64,000 nucleotides of DNA, taken from Uliginosibacterium sp. 31-16 (GTDB lineage Bacteria > Pseudomonadota > Gammaproteobacteria > Burkholderiales > Rhodocyclaceae). Position 1 is the first letter of the stretch. Each line of letters starts with the position of its first letter. The translations under genes were made by a program, and so were the position numbers. Positions 27,521-37,400 of the stretch are shown piece by piece. Where the stretch lies: contig NZ_JAVALZ010000002.1 of NCBI RefSeq assembly GCF_030730865.1, positions 682,001-746,000 of the forward strand, read 5' to 3'. The notes under the pieces are model-generated. The model was not told where the DNA came from and ran no database searches. It saw nothing but the letters and a program-made list of their open reading frames with translations.

Positions 27521-29011
27521 TCAGGCGGCCTTGGCCGAAGGCAACTTCGACACGAGACGCAGGGAAACCGTCAGGCCTTCCAGCTGATAGTGCGGGCGCA
27601 GGAAGAACTTTGAGGTGTAGTAGCCGGGATTGCCTTCCACCTCTTCCACGATCACTTCCGCTGCGGACAGCGGACGGCGGGCCTTGGTGTCATCCGAGGA
27701 GTGAGCCGGATCACCATCCACGTAGTTCATGATCCAGTCCTGCAGCCAGCGCTGCATGTCGTCGCGCTCCTTGAAGGAACCCACCTTGTCGCGCACGATG
27801 CACTTCAGGTAATGCGCGAAGCGGCAGCAGGCGAACAGGTAGGGCAGACGTGCGGCCAGATTGGCGTTCGCCGTGGCGTCCGGGTCATCGTACTCGGCCG
27901 GTTTCTGCAGCGACTGGGCGCCGATGAAGGCAGCAAAGTCGGAGTTCTTCTTGTGGATCAGCGGCATGAAACCGCTCTTTGCCAGCTCGGCCTCGCGGCG
28001 GTCACTGATCGCGATTTCGGTCGGGCACTTCATGTCCACACCGCCATCGTCGGTCGGGAAACTGTGCACCGGCAGGTTTTCCACCGCGCCACCCGACTCG
28101 ATGCCGCGAATGCGCGAGCACCAGCCGTATTCCTTGAAGGAACGATTGATATTCACAGCCATGGCATAGGCCGCATTGGCCCAAGTGTATTTGCCGTGAT
28201 CTGCCGCGCCGGTATCTTCCTCGAAATCGAATTCTTCGACCGGGTTGGTCTTGGCACCATAAGGGACACGTGCCAGGAAACGCGGCATCGCCAGCCCCAG
28301 GTAGCGAGCATCGTCTGAGGAACGCAACGAACGCCAGGCCGCGTACTCAGGCGTCGAGAAGATCTTGGTCAGGTCACGTGGATTGGCCAGTTCCTGCCAG
28401 GAGTCCATCTGCATGATGGAAGGCGATGCGCCGGCAATGAAAGGACTGTGTGCCGCGGCCGACACCTTGGCCATCTCGCCGAGGATTTCGACATCCTGCG
28501 GGCTCTGGTCAAAATGGTAATCACCGACCATGCAGCCGAAGGGCTCGCCACCGAACTGGCCATATTCTTCTTCGTACACGCGCTTGAAGATCGGGCTCTG
28601 ATCCCAGGCCGTGCCCTTGTAGCGCTTGAGGGTCTTGCCCAGATCCGCCTTGGAGATGTTCATCACACGGATCTTGAGCATCTCGTCGGTTTCGGTGTTG
28701 TTCACCAGATAATGCAGGCCGCGCCAGGCCCCTTCCAGCTGCTGGAAGTCGGCATGGTGCATGATGACATTTACCTGCTCGGAGAGCTTGCGGTCCAGTT
28801 CGGCGATGATGGCCTCGATGGACTTGACCACATCCGAACCGATCAGCTGGGTTTGCGACAAGGCCTGCTCGGCCAGGGTGCGCACGGCGCGCTCGACTTC
28901 GCTGCGTGCCTCGTCGGTTTTGGGTTTGAACTCACGCTGCAGCAACGATTCCAGTTCGCTGCCTTCAAGAACGGCGCCGGCAACAGCGCTGCTTTTCTGC
29001 AATTCAGCCAT
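27521..29011 (-). CDS. tssC: T6SS contractile sheath large subunit TssC (VipB)
   Basis: 496-aa sheath subunit that polymerises with TssB around the Hcp tube. EvpB/VipB family features are seen: ELDRKLSEQVNVIMHHADFQQLEGAWRGLHYLV, the FGGEPFGCMVGDYHF segment, and the C-terminal PGYYTSKFFLRPHYQLEGLTVSLRLVSKLP. The N-terminal helix that ClpV would recognise is present. It lies 47 bp after tssB. Confidence 0.97.
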   Translation of the reverse strand: MAELQKSSAVAGAVLEGSELESLLQREFKPKTDEARSEVERAVRTLAEQALSQTQLIGSDVVKSIEAIIAELDRKLSEQVNVIMHHADFQQLEGAWRGLHYLVNNTETDEMLKIRVMNISKADLGKTLKRYKGTAWDQSPIFKRVYEEEYGQFGGEPFGCMVGDYHFDQSPQDVEILGEMAKVSAAAHSPFIAGASPSIMQMDSWQELANPRDLTKIFSTPEYAAWRSLRSSDDARYLGLAMPRFLARVPYGAKTNPVEEFDFEEDTGAADHGKYTWANAAYAMAVNINRSFKEYGWCSRIRGIESGGAVENLPVHSFPTDDGGVDMKCPTEIAISDRREAELAKSGFMPLIHKKNSDFAAFIGAQSLQKPAEYDDPDATANANLAARLPYLFACCRFAHYLKCIVRDKVGSFKERDDMQRWLQDWIMNYVDGDPAHSSDDTKARRPLSAAEVIVEEVEGNPGYYTSKFFLRPHYQLEGLTVSLRLVSKLPSAKAA

Positions 29012-29058
29012 GCTGAACTCCTTCGATTGATTCTGTGCGGGAAATGAGGAAAACCGGC

Positions 29059-29559
29059 TTACTGGCCTTCGGGCTTGGGAGCAGCGGCGAGCGTGTTCAG
29101 CAGCGCCGGATCACTGAGCACCTTGGAGATCAGCTCCTCGGCCCCGGTCTTGCCGTCCATGTAGGTCACCAGATTGGCAAGCTGCTGGCGTGCGGTGAGC
29201 AGCTTGTTCAGCGCATCCACCTTGCGGGCCACGGCGGCCGGCGAGAAATCATCCATGCTCTCAAAGGTCAGCTCGACATTGAGGTTGCCGTCGCCGGTCA
29301 GGGTATTGGGCACCTGGAAGGCCACGCGCGGCTTCATCGACTTCATGCGGCTGTCGAAGTTGTCGACATCAACTTCAAGAAACTTGCGATCGGCCACGGG
29401 AGCCAGCGGCTCGGCCGGCTTGCCGGACAAGTCCGACAGCACGCCCATCACGAAGGGCAGTTGCACCTTCTTTTCGGCACCGTACAGTTCGGTGTCGTAT
29501 TCGATCTGAACCCGGGGTGCACGATTACGTGCGATGAATTTCTGACTGCTGGTCGCCAT
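29059..29559 (-). CDS. tssB: T6SS contractile sheath small subunit TssB (VipA)
   Basis: 166-aa partner of TssC. Family features include the start SSQKFIARNRAPRVQIEYD, LPFVMGVLSDLSGKPA and LEVDVDNFDSRMKSMKPRV. It is second in the leftward operon. Confidence 0.96.
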   Translation of the reverse strand: MATSSQKFIARNRAPRVQIEYDTELYGAEKKVQLPFVMGVLSDLSGKPAEPLAPVADRKFLEVDVDNFDSRMKSMKPRVAFQVPNTLTGDGNLNVELTFESMDDFSPAAVARKVDALNKLLTARQQLANLVTYMDGKTGAEELISKVLSDPALLNTLAAAPKPEGQ

Positions 29560-29611
29560 GCTGACTCTCCGTCCTGAAACAGTTTGTTGGAACTACGTTG
29601 TACGGTTTAGC

Positions 29612-30649
29612 TCATTCCTGAGGCAGCTGACTGCCAACCGAACGCTCGGCCTGCACCAAGCCGTCCGGTGCCAGCTCGTTCATGGCCTCAAGGAAATTCA
29701 TGTTCATCACCCGCTGCGCACGGCGCAGCAGCAGCTGGGCCGGATTGGTCGGCTCGGCGCGTTCGAGATACTGAATCATCCGCTCCAGCGCCGTCACCAC
29801 ATCCTGACGGGAAGCTATCTCGCCGGGCCGCGCGGTCACAACAGCGGGCGCACCTCCAACGGTGGGGTCTTCACCGGCGGGCGCCATGGCCGATCCCGCC
29901 GCCGTATCCGGCAAGGCGCGTCGCACCCCCTGCAGCATGTCGCGCAGGGGTTTGAAATCTATTGACGCCGACGCGCCCACGCGATCCTGCAACAGGGTCG
30001 AGAGCGCATCCAGCACCGCCACGCTGCCGTGGATCGAATCTGCAAGCGCTGCATCCTGCGCAGCGGCTTCACCGAGAATGGCCGCCAGCTGGGCTTCGGA
30101 ATATGTCGGTTCGCCGTCACGCGCAGACAGGCGGCCTTGCGCCACCTCGATGTCACGCACGCACACCACGGCCTGACGCGATTTCAGCACCCAGGCAGCA
30201 CGCAGATCGCCCAGCACTGCATCCATCGCCACCAGAGGCATCAGTGCGTTGACGCGCATGGTCGGGTCATTGCCATCATCCGGATCGAGCTGCGGATGTA
30301 CGTAATCCCATTGCGCTTCAAGCAGGCCATGGATCAGTTTCAGGCCGATAGCCAGGCCACCGAAACCTTCGGTACGCAGCAGCGCGCGGGTGTAGTAGGT
30401 CGCCACGCGCAGGTCGCGCGTGCGCTGCAGAAGGGATTGGGCCAGACGCCGCACGTCGGCCCAATTGGCGCCCTGCCCTTCGATCGTCAGGCGCGTACCG
30501 GTATCGGCATTCGCGAACTCCTGCTCGGGCTGCGCACGCGCAGCTTCCTCGAGTTGCAGGAACTCGGCGTCATATTCAAGATTCAGGCCACAAGGCGCGT
30601 CGCCCCCCAGCGCCCCAAGCATGCTGCTCACATCCACATCCAGCGACAT
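29612..30649 (-). CDS. tssA: T6SS assembly protein TssA (ImpA_N domain)
   Basis: 345-aa cap/assembly protein that coordinates tube-sheath priming. The N-terminal ImpA_N region reads GGDAPCGLNLEYDAEFLQLEEAA, then GANWADVRRLAQSLLQRTRDLRVATYYTRALL; the C-terminal part carries ALERMIQYLERAEPTNPAQLLLRRAQ. That gives a short-form TssA. The ATG at 30649 (MSLDVDVSS) has GGGGGAG just upstream and is chosen over one six codons earlier. It is the first gene of the leftward operon, divergent from tssJ. Confidence 0.93.
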   Translation of the reverse strand: MSLDVDVSSMLGALGGDAPCGLNLEYDAEFLQLEEAARAQPEQEFANADTGTRLTIEGQGANWADVRRLAQSLLQRTRDLRVATYYTRALLRTEGFGGLAIGLKLIHGLLEAQWDYVHPQLDPDDGNDPTMRVNALMPLVAMDAVLGDLRAAWVLKSRQAVVCVRDIEVAQGRLSARDGEPTYSEAQLAAILGEAAAQDAALADSIHGSVAVLDALSTLLQDRVGASASIDFKPLRDMLQGVRRALPDTAAGSAMAPAGEDPTVGGAPAVVTARPGEIASRQDVVTALERMIQYLERAEPTNPAQLLLRRAQRVMNMNFLEAMNELAPDGLVQAERSVGSQLPQE

Positions 30650-30915
30650 CCCGCTCCCCCGAATCAACAGACTGCCGACCGCCCTGTAAGACCATGCTCA
30701 AGACATGGAAGATCATCGAGACTACCCGCTCGTCCCGTAATTGGCACAAGACGGCTTTGACTCACTAATATAGTCAACAACCGGCAAGGATCATATAGCC
30801 CATGAGGCCGGTTCAATCCGGACTTTCCGACGAACAGCCCTCAGTACAATACGTGAGGCTTTCATGACTACAGAATCCGGCTAATACCCCCTTTTGCAGA
30901 AGGAGATTGACCGCA
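30650..30915. promoter_or_regulatory. Divergent T6SS promoter region with candidate operator
   Basis: The 266 bp between tssA and tssJ should carry the promoters of both T6SS operons. An inverted repeat TTGACT-N9-AGTCAA at 30757-30777 lies near the middle, with AT-rich spacer, and is the best operator candidate. A smaller inverted pair CCGG-TTCAAT-CCGG lies near 30806-30820. I could not assign reliable -35/-10 or -24/-12 boxes. Confidence 0.5.
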
Positions 30916-31548
30916 ATGCGTCTCACCGCTTCGCTCAGGCAAGCCGCTCTGCTGCTGACGCTGCCCATCGCACTGGGAGCCTGCTCCTTCATGAAGCCGG
31001 ACCCGACGATTGCGCGCATCACGGTCGCCGCCGACAGCCGGCTCAATCTCGATTCGCGCAACCGCGCCACGCCGGTCGTGGTGCGCGTGTACATCCTGAA
31101 AAATCTTGCCGCGTTCGGCTCGGCAGATTTCTTCTCGCTCTACGAGAAGGATCAGCAGACGCTGGCCGACGCAGTCGTCTGGCGCGAAGAAATGACGATC
31201 CAGCCAGGCGAGATCCGCCGCCTTGACCCACGCGACCCCGGCGAAGGCAAATTCGTCGCCGTGCTTGCCGCCTTCCGCAACATTGACAAGGCCAACTGGC
31301 GCAGCAGCGTGCAATTGTTGCCAAACAAAACCAACAACATCTACATCCTCGCCCGCGAGGATGGCATCACTGCCGCGCAGGGCATCGACCCCGCCTTGCT
31401 CAAGCCCGGCGAACTGCCGGATGCCAGCCAGCTCAAAGCGCCTGAAATGCCACAACTCAAGGCCCCCGAGACGCCATCGCTCCCGAGCACACCCTCGGCC
31501 CCCTCTGCTCCTTCCATCCCGGCGCGCCCCAGCCTGTGGCCACGCTGA
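30916..31548 (+). CDS. tssJ: T6SS outer-membrane lipoprotein TssJ
   Basis: 210-aa lipoprotein anchoring the TssL-TssM complex to the outer membrane. A signal peptide ends in lipobox L-G-A-C with Cys at residue 23. The VasD-type body has PVVVRVYILKNLAAFGSADFFSLYEKD, EEMTIQPGEIRRLD and FVAVLAAFRNIDKANWR. Unusually, the last 45 residues are proline-rich (repeated LKAPE(M/T)P and (S/A)PS units), longer than typical TssJ. The ATG at 30916 follows AAGGAG by 10 nt. Confidence 0.94.
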   Translation: MRLTASLRQAALLLTLPIALGACSFMKPDPTIARITVAADSRLNLDSRNRATPVVVRVYILKNLAAFGSADFFSLYEKDQQTLADAVVWREEMTIQPGEIRRLDPRDPGEGKFVAVLAAFRNIDKANWRSSVQLLPNKTNNIYILAREDGITAAQGIDPALLKPGELPDASQLKAPEMPQLKAPETPSLPSTPSAPSAPSIPARPSLWPR

Positions 31549-31578
31549 GATCACACGCCATCGAAAACGGAAAACCTC

Positions 31579-32913
31579 ATGTCCTGGTTCAGTAAAGTCG
31601 TCTGGTCTGAAGGCCTGTTCCTGCGGCCACAGCATTTCCAGCAGCAGGATCGCCATGCCGAATGGCAGCTCGAAGCCCGCACCCGCAGCCTCGCGCCGTT
31701 TCAATACGGATTCAGCTCGCTGACGCTGGATGACACTGCGCTGACTCTGGGCAAGATCGCCATCAAGAGTGCCACCGGCATCCTGCCTGACGGCACTCCC
31801 TTTGAATTTCCGGCAGCGCATGCAGCACCAGCCGCGTTTGATTTCCCCGCCGACGCACGCGACGCGCTGGTTTGCCTGGCCCTGCCACTGCGCCGCCCGT
31901 TTGCCACAGAGGTCAATGACGCCAGCGGCAATGACCCCCTCGCCCGTTACGAAATCGGCGAAGACAATCTGCCTGACGCCACCTGCCCGAGTGCTGCCAG
32001 CGAAGCATTGCAGACCGGCCAGCCACGCCTGGTGCTGGAACTGGAATCGAAGCTCTCGGACGCCTACGTCAAGATCGGCGTGATCCGCGTCACTGAACGC
32101 CGGCCGGACAACTCGCTCCTCGTCGATCGCGGCTACATCCCGCCGACCCTTGCCTGTGCGGCCGACAACCAGCTCACCACCATCCTGCGCGAGATCCTCG
32201 GCCTGTTGCGCCAGCGTGGCGAAGCGCTGGCCGGGCGTCTGACCCAGGCCGGCCACGGCGGCGTGTCGGAAATTGCCGACTTCCTGTTCCTGCTCAGCGT
32301 GAACCGTCAGCAGCCCGTGTTCGAGCATCTGGCCAGTCTCAACCCGCTGCACCCGGAACGCCTGTACGCCCAGATGCTCACCTTGCAGGGCGAGCTCGCC
32401 ACCCTGGTCAGCGAGAAGCGCCGCCCTGCCGAACTGCCGCCCTACCAGCACGACAACCTGCAGCTCACCTTCGATGCGCTGATGCGCGAGATCCGCCGCG
32501 GCCTGTCCGCCATCCTCGAACAGAATGCCGTGCAGATCGAATTGGTCGACCACAAGCAAGGACGTTATGTCGGCACCATTGCCGATCGTGGCCTGCTGCG
32601 CCAGGCCGGCTTCGTGCTCGCCGTGAATGCGCAGATGCCCAGCGAGGCCGTGCGCAGCCGCTTCCCGACGCAAGCCAAACTCGGTCCGGTGGAAAAGATC
32701 CGCGAGCTGGTGAATCTGCAGCTGCCCGGCATTGCCCTGCGCCCCCTGCCCGTCGCCCCGCGTCAGATCCCCTTCCACGCCGGCTTCAGCTATTTCGAGC
32801 TGGAAACCACCGGCGATCTGTGGAAACAGCTGGATGCCTCGGGCGGTCTGGGCATGTACGTTTCCGGCGATTTCCCGGGGCTGGAAGTTTCGCTGTGGGC
32901 AATCAAGGCCTGA
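31579..32913 (+). CDS. tssK: T6SS baseplate-membrane connector TssK
   Basis: 444-aa trimeric adaptor (ImpJ/VasE) linking the baseplate to the membrane complex. Typical start WFSKVVWSEGLFLRPQHFQQQDRHAEW, central NLPDATCPSA and the C-terminal PRQIPFHAGFSYFELE segment are present. It lies 30 bp after tssJ. Confidence 0.96.
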   Translation: MSWFSKVVWSEGLFLRPQHFQQQDRHAEWQLEARTRSLAPFQYGFSSLTLDDTALTLGKIAIKSATGILPDGTPFEFPAAHAAPAAFDFPADARDALVCLALPLRRPFATEVNDASGNDPLARYEIGEDNLPDATCPSAASEALQTGQPRLVLELESKLSDAYVKIGVIRVTERRPDNSLLVDRGYIPPTLACAADNQLTTILREILGLLRQRGEALAGRLTQAGHGGVSEIADFLFLLSVNRQQPVFEHLASLNPLHPERLYAQMLTLQGELATLVSEKRRPAELPPYQHDNLQLTFDALMREIRRGLSAILEQNAVQIELVDHKQGRYVGTIADRGLLRQAGFVLAVNAQMPSEAVRSRFPTQAKLGPVEKIRELVNLQLPGIALRPLPVAPRQIPFHAGFSYFELETTGDLWKQLDASGGLGMYVSGDFPGLEVSLWAIKA

Positions 32914-33104
32914 CCATGCATGCCGGACAGCCGCTTGTGGCGGACCTCTGCAGACAGGCACCGCCTTGACCCGCCCCGGTCCTTGCTAACAAGGAAGGCC
33001 GCCCGAAGAAGCCCGCCACAAGCGGCTCTTCAGGCAGTCGCAACAAAACATGAACAGACCAGCGCGAAGCTGGTGCACCACTCACCCAGCACGGTGTCAC
33101 AACC
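32914..33104. promoter_or_regulatory. Intra-operon inverted repeat between tssK and tssL
   Basis: AGCCGCTTGTGGCGG (about 32928-32942) and CCGCCACAAGCGGCT (about 33015-33029) are perfect inverted arms about 70 bp apart, members of the window-wide hairpin family. Folding would place a large loop in the tssJ-M transcript and could alter tssK versus tssL/M expression. Confidence 0.6.
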
Positions 33105-34412
33105 ATGACCGATAACGATCCGTTTGCCCCCCGTCAGCAGAATTTCGTGATCCCCACGCCCGGCGCACGCGCCGTGCCGCAAGGTGGGCAAGCCGCCGCG
33201 CAGCCGGCTGCGCCACGCTCGAACGGCAGCTTCGAACGCGTCGACCTGGCGGCGCTGGACTGGTCCGCCGGTCTCAATCCGCTGGTGGCCGCCGCCGCAC
33301 CCTTGCTGAATCTGGCCCCGCAACTGCGTGCTGCGCATCACCCTGACCCGGCGGGTCTGCGCGAGACATTGGCGCGTGCCATCCAGACTTTCGAGCAGCG
33401 CGCCCGCGAAGCCGGCATGCTCAACGAACACGTCATCGGCGCGCGCTATGCGCTGTGCACCTTCCTCGACGAAACCGCCGCCAACACGCCCTGGGGCGAA
33501 AAGGTGTGGGCACAGCGCAGCCTGCTGGTGCAGTTCCACAACGAAGCCTGGGGCGGCGAAAAGGCCTTCCAGCTGCTCGGCAAGCTGGCCGAACAGCCCG
33601 CCCAGCACCGCAATCTGCTGGAGCTGTTTTACCTGATCCTGTCACTCGGCTTCGAGGGCCGTTTCCGCGTCCAGCAGAACGGCAAGGCCCAGCTCGATGC
33701 CGTGCGCGAACGCCTCGCCCAGGTGCTGCAGCGCGAACGTGGTGAAGCACCGCGCGAGCTGTCGCCGGAATGGCAAACCACGGCACGCCCGACCAAGCCG
33801 CTGCGCGACAGCGTGCCGCTGTGGGCGCTGGCTGCGATCACCGCACTGATCCTGTTTGCGGCGTACATGACGGCCTCGTGGCTGCTCAACCGCCAGTCCG
33901 ACCCGACATTCTCGACAATCCTCGGCCTCAAGGTGCCACCACCTCCGCCGCCAAAGATCGCACCGCGCGTGCCGCCGCGCCTGCAGACCTATCTGCCGGA
34001 GGAAATCCGCGCGGGCAAGCTGGAAGTGCGCGACCTGTCGGACCGCAGCATCGTGCTGGTGCGCGGAGATGGCCTCTTCGCAGCAGGCAGCGCCACGCTT
34101 TCGGACAGCTTTTCCAGTCTGCTGACCCGCATCGGTGCGGCGGCCGGCAAGGTGAATGGTTCGATTCTGGTGCGCGGCCACTCGGACAACGTACCGATCC
34201 GCAGCGCGCGTTTCCCGTCCAATTACCATCTGTCACAGGCGCGTGCCGACGCTGTCGCCAGTGCGCTGGCAACCCAGCTGGGCAGCCGCCAGAAGATCCG
34301 TGCCGAAGGTGCTGCCGACAGCGAACCGGTAGTGCCCAACGACACGCCCGAACATCGCGCGCAGAACCGTCGCGTGGAAATCATCGTTTTCCCCGCCGCT
34401 GGCGCCAACTGA
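33105..34412 (+). CDS. tssL: T6SS inner-membrane protein TssL with OmpA-like peptidoglycan-binding domain
   Basis: 435-aa extended TssL (DotU/IcmH). The cytoplasmic domain has NPLVAAAAPLL, IGARYALCTFLDETAANTPWG and SLLVQFHNEAWGGEKAF. One membrane helix lies at about 237-260 (LWALAAITALILFAAYMTASWLL). The periplasmic C-terminus is an OmpA domain (RGHSDNVPIRSARFPSNYHLSQARADAVASAL) ending NRRVEIIVF. Such fused TssL proteins anchor the complex to peptidoglycan without a separate TagL. Confidence 0.95.
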   Translation: MTDNDPFAPRQQNFVIPTPGARAVPQGGQAAAQPAAPRSNGSFERVDLAALDWSAGLNPLVAAAAPLLNLAPQLRAAHHPDPAGLRETLARAIQTFEQRAREAGMLNEHVIGARYALCTFLDETAANTPWGEKVWAQRSLLVQFHNEAWGGEKAFQLLGKLAEQPAQHRNLLELFYLILSLGFEGRFRVQQNGKAQLDAVRERLAQVLQRERGEAPRELSPEWQTTARPTKPLRDSVPLWALAAITALILFAAYMTASWLLNRQSDPTFSTILGLKVPPPPPPKIAPRVPPRLQTYLPEEIRAGKLEVRDLSDRSIVLVRGDGLFAAGSATLSDSFSSLLTRIGAAAGKVNGSILVRGHSDNVPIRSARFPSNYHLSQARADAVASALATQLGSRQKIRAEGAADSEPVVPNDTPEHRAQNRRVEIIVFPAAGAN

Positions 34413-34427
34413 TCCGGAGAGCCCGCG

Positions 34428-37400
34428 ATGAAATCCATTCTCAAGACTCTTTTCTTCATCCTCGGCCTGCTCGCCCTGGCCGCCGTGATCTGGTTCGTGC
34501 TGCCGCTGATCGCGTTTGCCCGTTACGAACCCTTCGATCCGCCACTGGTCCGCCTGGTCCTGATCGGGCTGATGCTGCTGTTCTTCATCGGCCGTGCGCT
34601 GCTGAACCGCTGGCGTGCCCGCCGCAACAACGCGCAACTGCTCGATGGTCTGGCCAGAAATGCAGAGCCGAGCGGCATCGCCGGCCATACCCAGACCGCC
34701 AGCGAAGCAGCAATCCTGCATGAACGCTTCCAGGAAGCCATGCGTGTGCTCAAGCAGAGTCAGGCTGCCGCTGCGGCGAAAAAAGGCGGGCTGGCGCGCT
34801 TCCTCTCGCTGGGCTCCTCGCGCCACCTGTACGAGCTGCCCTGGTATGTGTTCATCGGCGCGCCGGGTTCGGGCAAGACCACCGCGCTGGTCAATTCCGG
34901 CCTGCGTTTCCCGCTCGCCGAAAAACTCGGCACGCACCAGCTCAAGGGCATCGGCGGCACGCGCAACTGCGACTGGTGGTTCACCGATGACGCCGTGCTC
35001 ATCGACACCGCCGGGCGCTATACCACGCAGGATTCCAACCAGAGCGTGGACCGCGACGCCTGGCAAGGCTTCATGGCCCTGCTGCGCAAGCACCGCCCGC
35101 GTCAGCCACTGAATGGCGTACTGCTCACCGTGAGCATGGGCGACCTGCTCGCCATGAACGAAGATCAGGCCCAGCGCCATGCCGACGTGCTGCGCGCCCG
35201 CGTGCAGGAGCTGTACAGCGATCTGAACGTACGCCTGCCGATCTATCTGCTGGTCACCAAGTCCGATCTGATCGCCGGCTTCAACGAATTCTTCGCCGAT
35301 CTGGGCAAGGAAGCCCGCGATCAGGTGTGGGGCGTCACGTTCCCGCTGGATCAGGGCAGCGAAGCCGCCATGAGCGGGCTGGCCGGCAAGCTGCAGGCCC
35401 TGCGTCAGCGCGTCGAGGATCAGCTCATCGGCCGCCTGCAACAGGAAACCGATCTCACCCGGCGCGGCGCCATCGCCGCCTTCGATCAGCAATTCGCCAT
35501 CGCCACGCGTCTGCTGGCCAGCTTTGCCGAGAAGGTTTTCGCCCCTTCCGGCTTCGAGCATCCGCTGATGGTGCGCGGCGTGTACCTCACCAGCGGCACC
35601 CAGGAAGGCTCGCCGATCGACCGCGTGATGAGCAGTCTGGGTGGCGCCTTCGGGCTGGAGCGACGCATCCTGCCGCCGGCCGTGGGCGCCGGCAAGAGCT
35701 TCTTCATCACCCGTCTGCTGCGCGATGTGGTGTTTGCCGAGCAGCGCGTGGGCGGCGCCAACCTGAAATGGGAGCACCGCCGCAGCCTCGCCCGCTTTGC
35801 AGTGATGGGCGGCATGGCTTTGCTCAGCGTGCTGCTGCTGGTCGGCTGGGGCGTCAGCACCCTGCGCAATCGCAGCTACATTGATGAAGTCGCCGTACAG
35901 GTGCAGGCCGCCCAGCCCATCGTCAATGATGCACGCATGGCCAGCCCGGACGACCTGCTCGGCATCCTGCCAGTGATCGACACCGTGCAGGGCGTGGCCA
36001 CCACCCCGACCACCGCTGACGGCGTGCCGCTGGGCCTGCGCTTCGGCCTGTTCCAGGGCGACAAGCTGGATGCTGCAGCCGATCAGGCCTACCGCACACT
36101 CCTGCGCGACGTGCTCTACCCGCGCATTGCCCACCGCATCGAAAGCCAGTTGCGCAGCGCTGACGCCAGCAATCTGGAGCTGAGCTACGAAGCGCTCAAG
36201 GCCTACCTGATGCTCTTCGACGCCAGCCACTTCGACGCCGAGGGTCTGCAGGCCTGGATCAGCTTTGACTGGGACCAGAACCTGCCCGGCAACGCCAGCC
36301 CCGAGCAGCGCGCCGCACTCGCCCGCCACCTGGCCGCTCTGTTTGCCGACGGCCCGGTGATCGCACCGATCCCGCAGAACAAGGATCTGGTTACCAATGT
36401 GCGCAACCAATTGCTGCGCTACCCGCTGCCCGAGCGCATCTTCAGCCGCCTGAAACGTCAGGGCGTGGCCGATGACATCCCCGAATTCACCATCGAAAAG
36501 ACCGTCGGCCCCACGGCCGTCACCGTCTATGCGCGCAAGAGCGGCAAGGCGCTCAGCGTCGGCGTGCCGGGGCTGTTCACCTTTGATGGCTATCACAAGG
36601 CTTTCGACAAGAGTGTCAGCAGCCAGACCAAACGCCTGATCGACGAGGAGCCCTGGGTACTCGGCATCAGCGAAGGTCAGCGCCGGCTCGATGACAGCGC
36701 CAAGGTCGGCCAGGAAGTGCGCCGCCTGTATCTGAACGAATACGTGCGGATCTGGGATGCCTTCATGGACGACATCACCATCGCCAAGGCCGCCAACCTG
36801 CAGCAGAACATCCAGATCGCGCGCGTGCTCTCCGCGCCGGATTCTCCGATGGCGCGGCTGATGCGCGCCCTGTCGCGCGAAACCACCTTGAGCAAGACCA
36901 GCAATGTAGCGGTGGTCGGCAAAGCCCAGGAAGCCCTCAGCGAAACCAGGAACGAGCTGGGCAAGATGCTCTTCGGCAACAAGCCGGCGCCGCGCGATGC
37001 GGCACCGGGAAGCGCCATCGAAAGCATTGTGGACGACCACTTCGCCCCGCTGCGCGCAACCGTGGGCGCACCCGACGACAAGGGTGCCCCGCTGAATGCG
37101 GCGATCCAGTTGCTCGGCGACGTTTACGCCTTCCTCTCGGCGGTGGAAACCGCTCAGCGCGACAAGGTGGCGATGCCGCAATCCGATGTGCCGAATCGTG
37201 CCAAGGCCGAAAGTGCCCGCATGCCCGAGCCCCTGCGCGGCCTGCTGCAGCAGCTCACCGCCGCCGGCACCGGGCAGGCCCTCTCCAACCTGCGCCAGAC
37301 CCTGTCGGCCGATGTCGGCGCCCAGGTGGGGCATTTCTGCAGTCAGGCCATCGAGGGACGCTACCCCTTCGTGCGCAGCAGCCAGCGCGATGTGACCCGC

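Noticed and set aside
30740-30760. Possible sigma-54 promoter (TTGGCAC...GGCT) upstream of tssJ
   Set aside because: The GG-to-GC spacing is one base short of the required -24/-12 distance and the TTGC element is missing.
30868-32961. A long minus-strand open frame covering tssJ-tssK
   Set aside because: Shadow of tssJ/tssK, which have clear family signatures on the plus strand.
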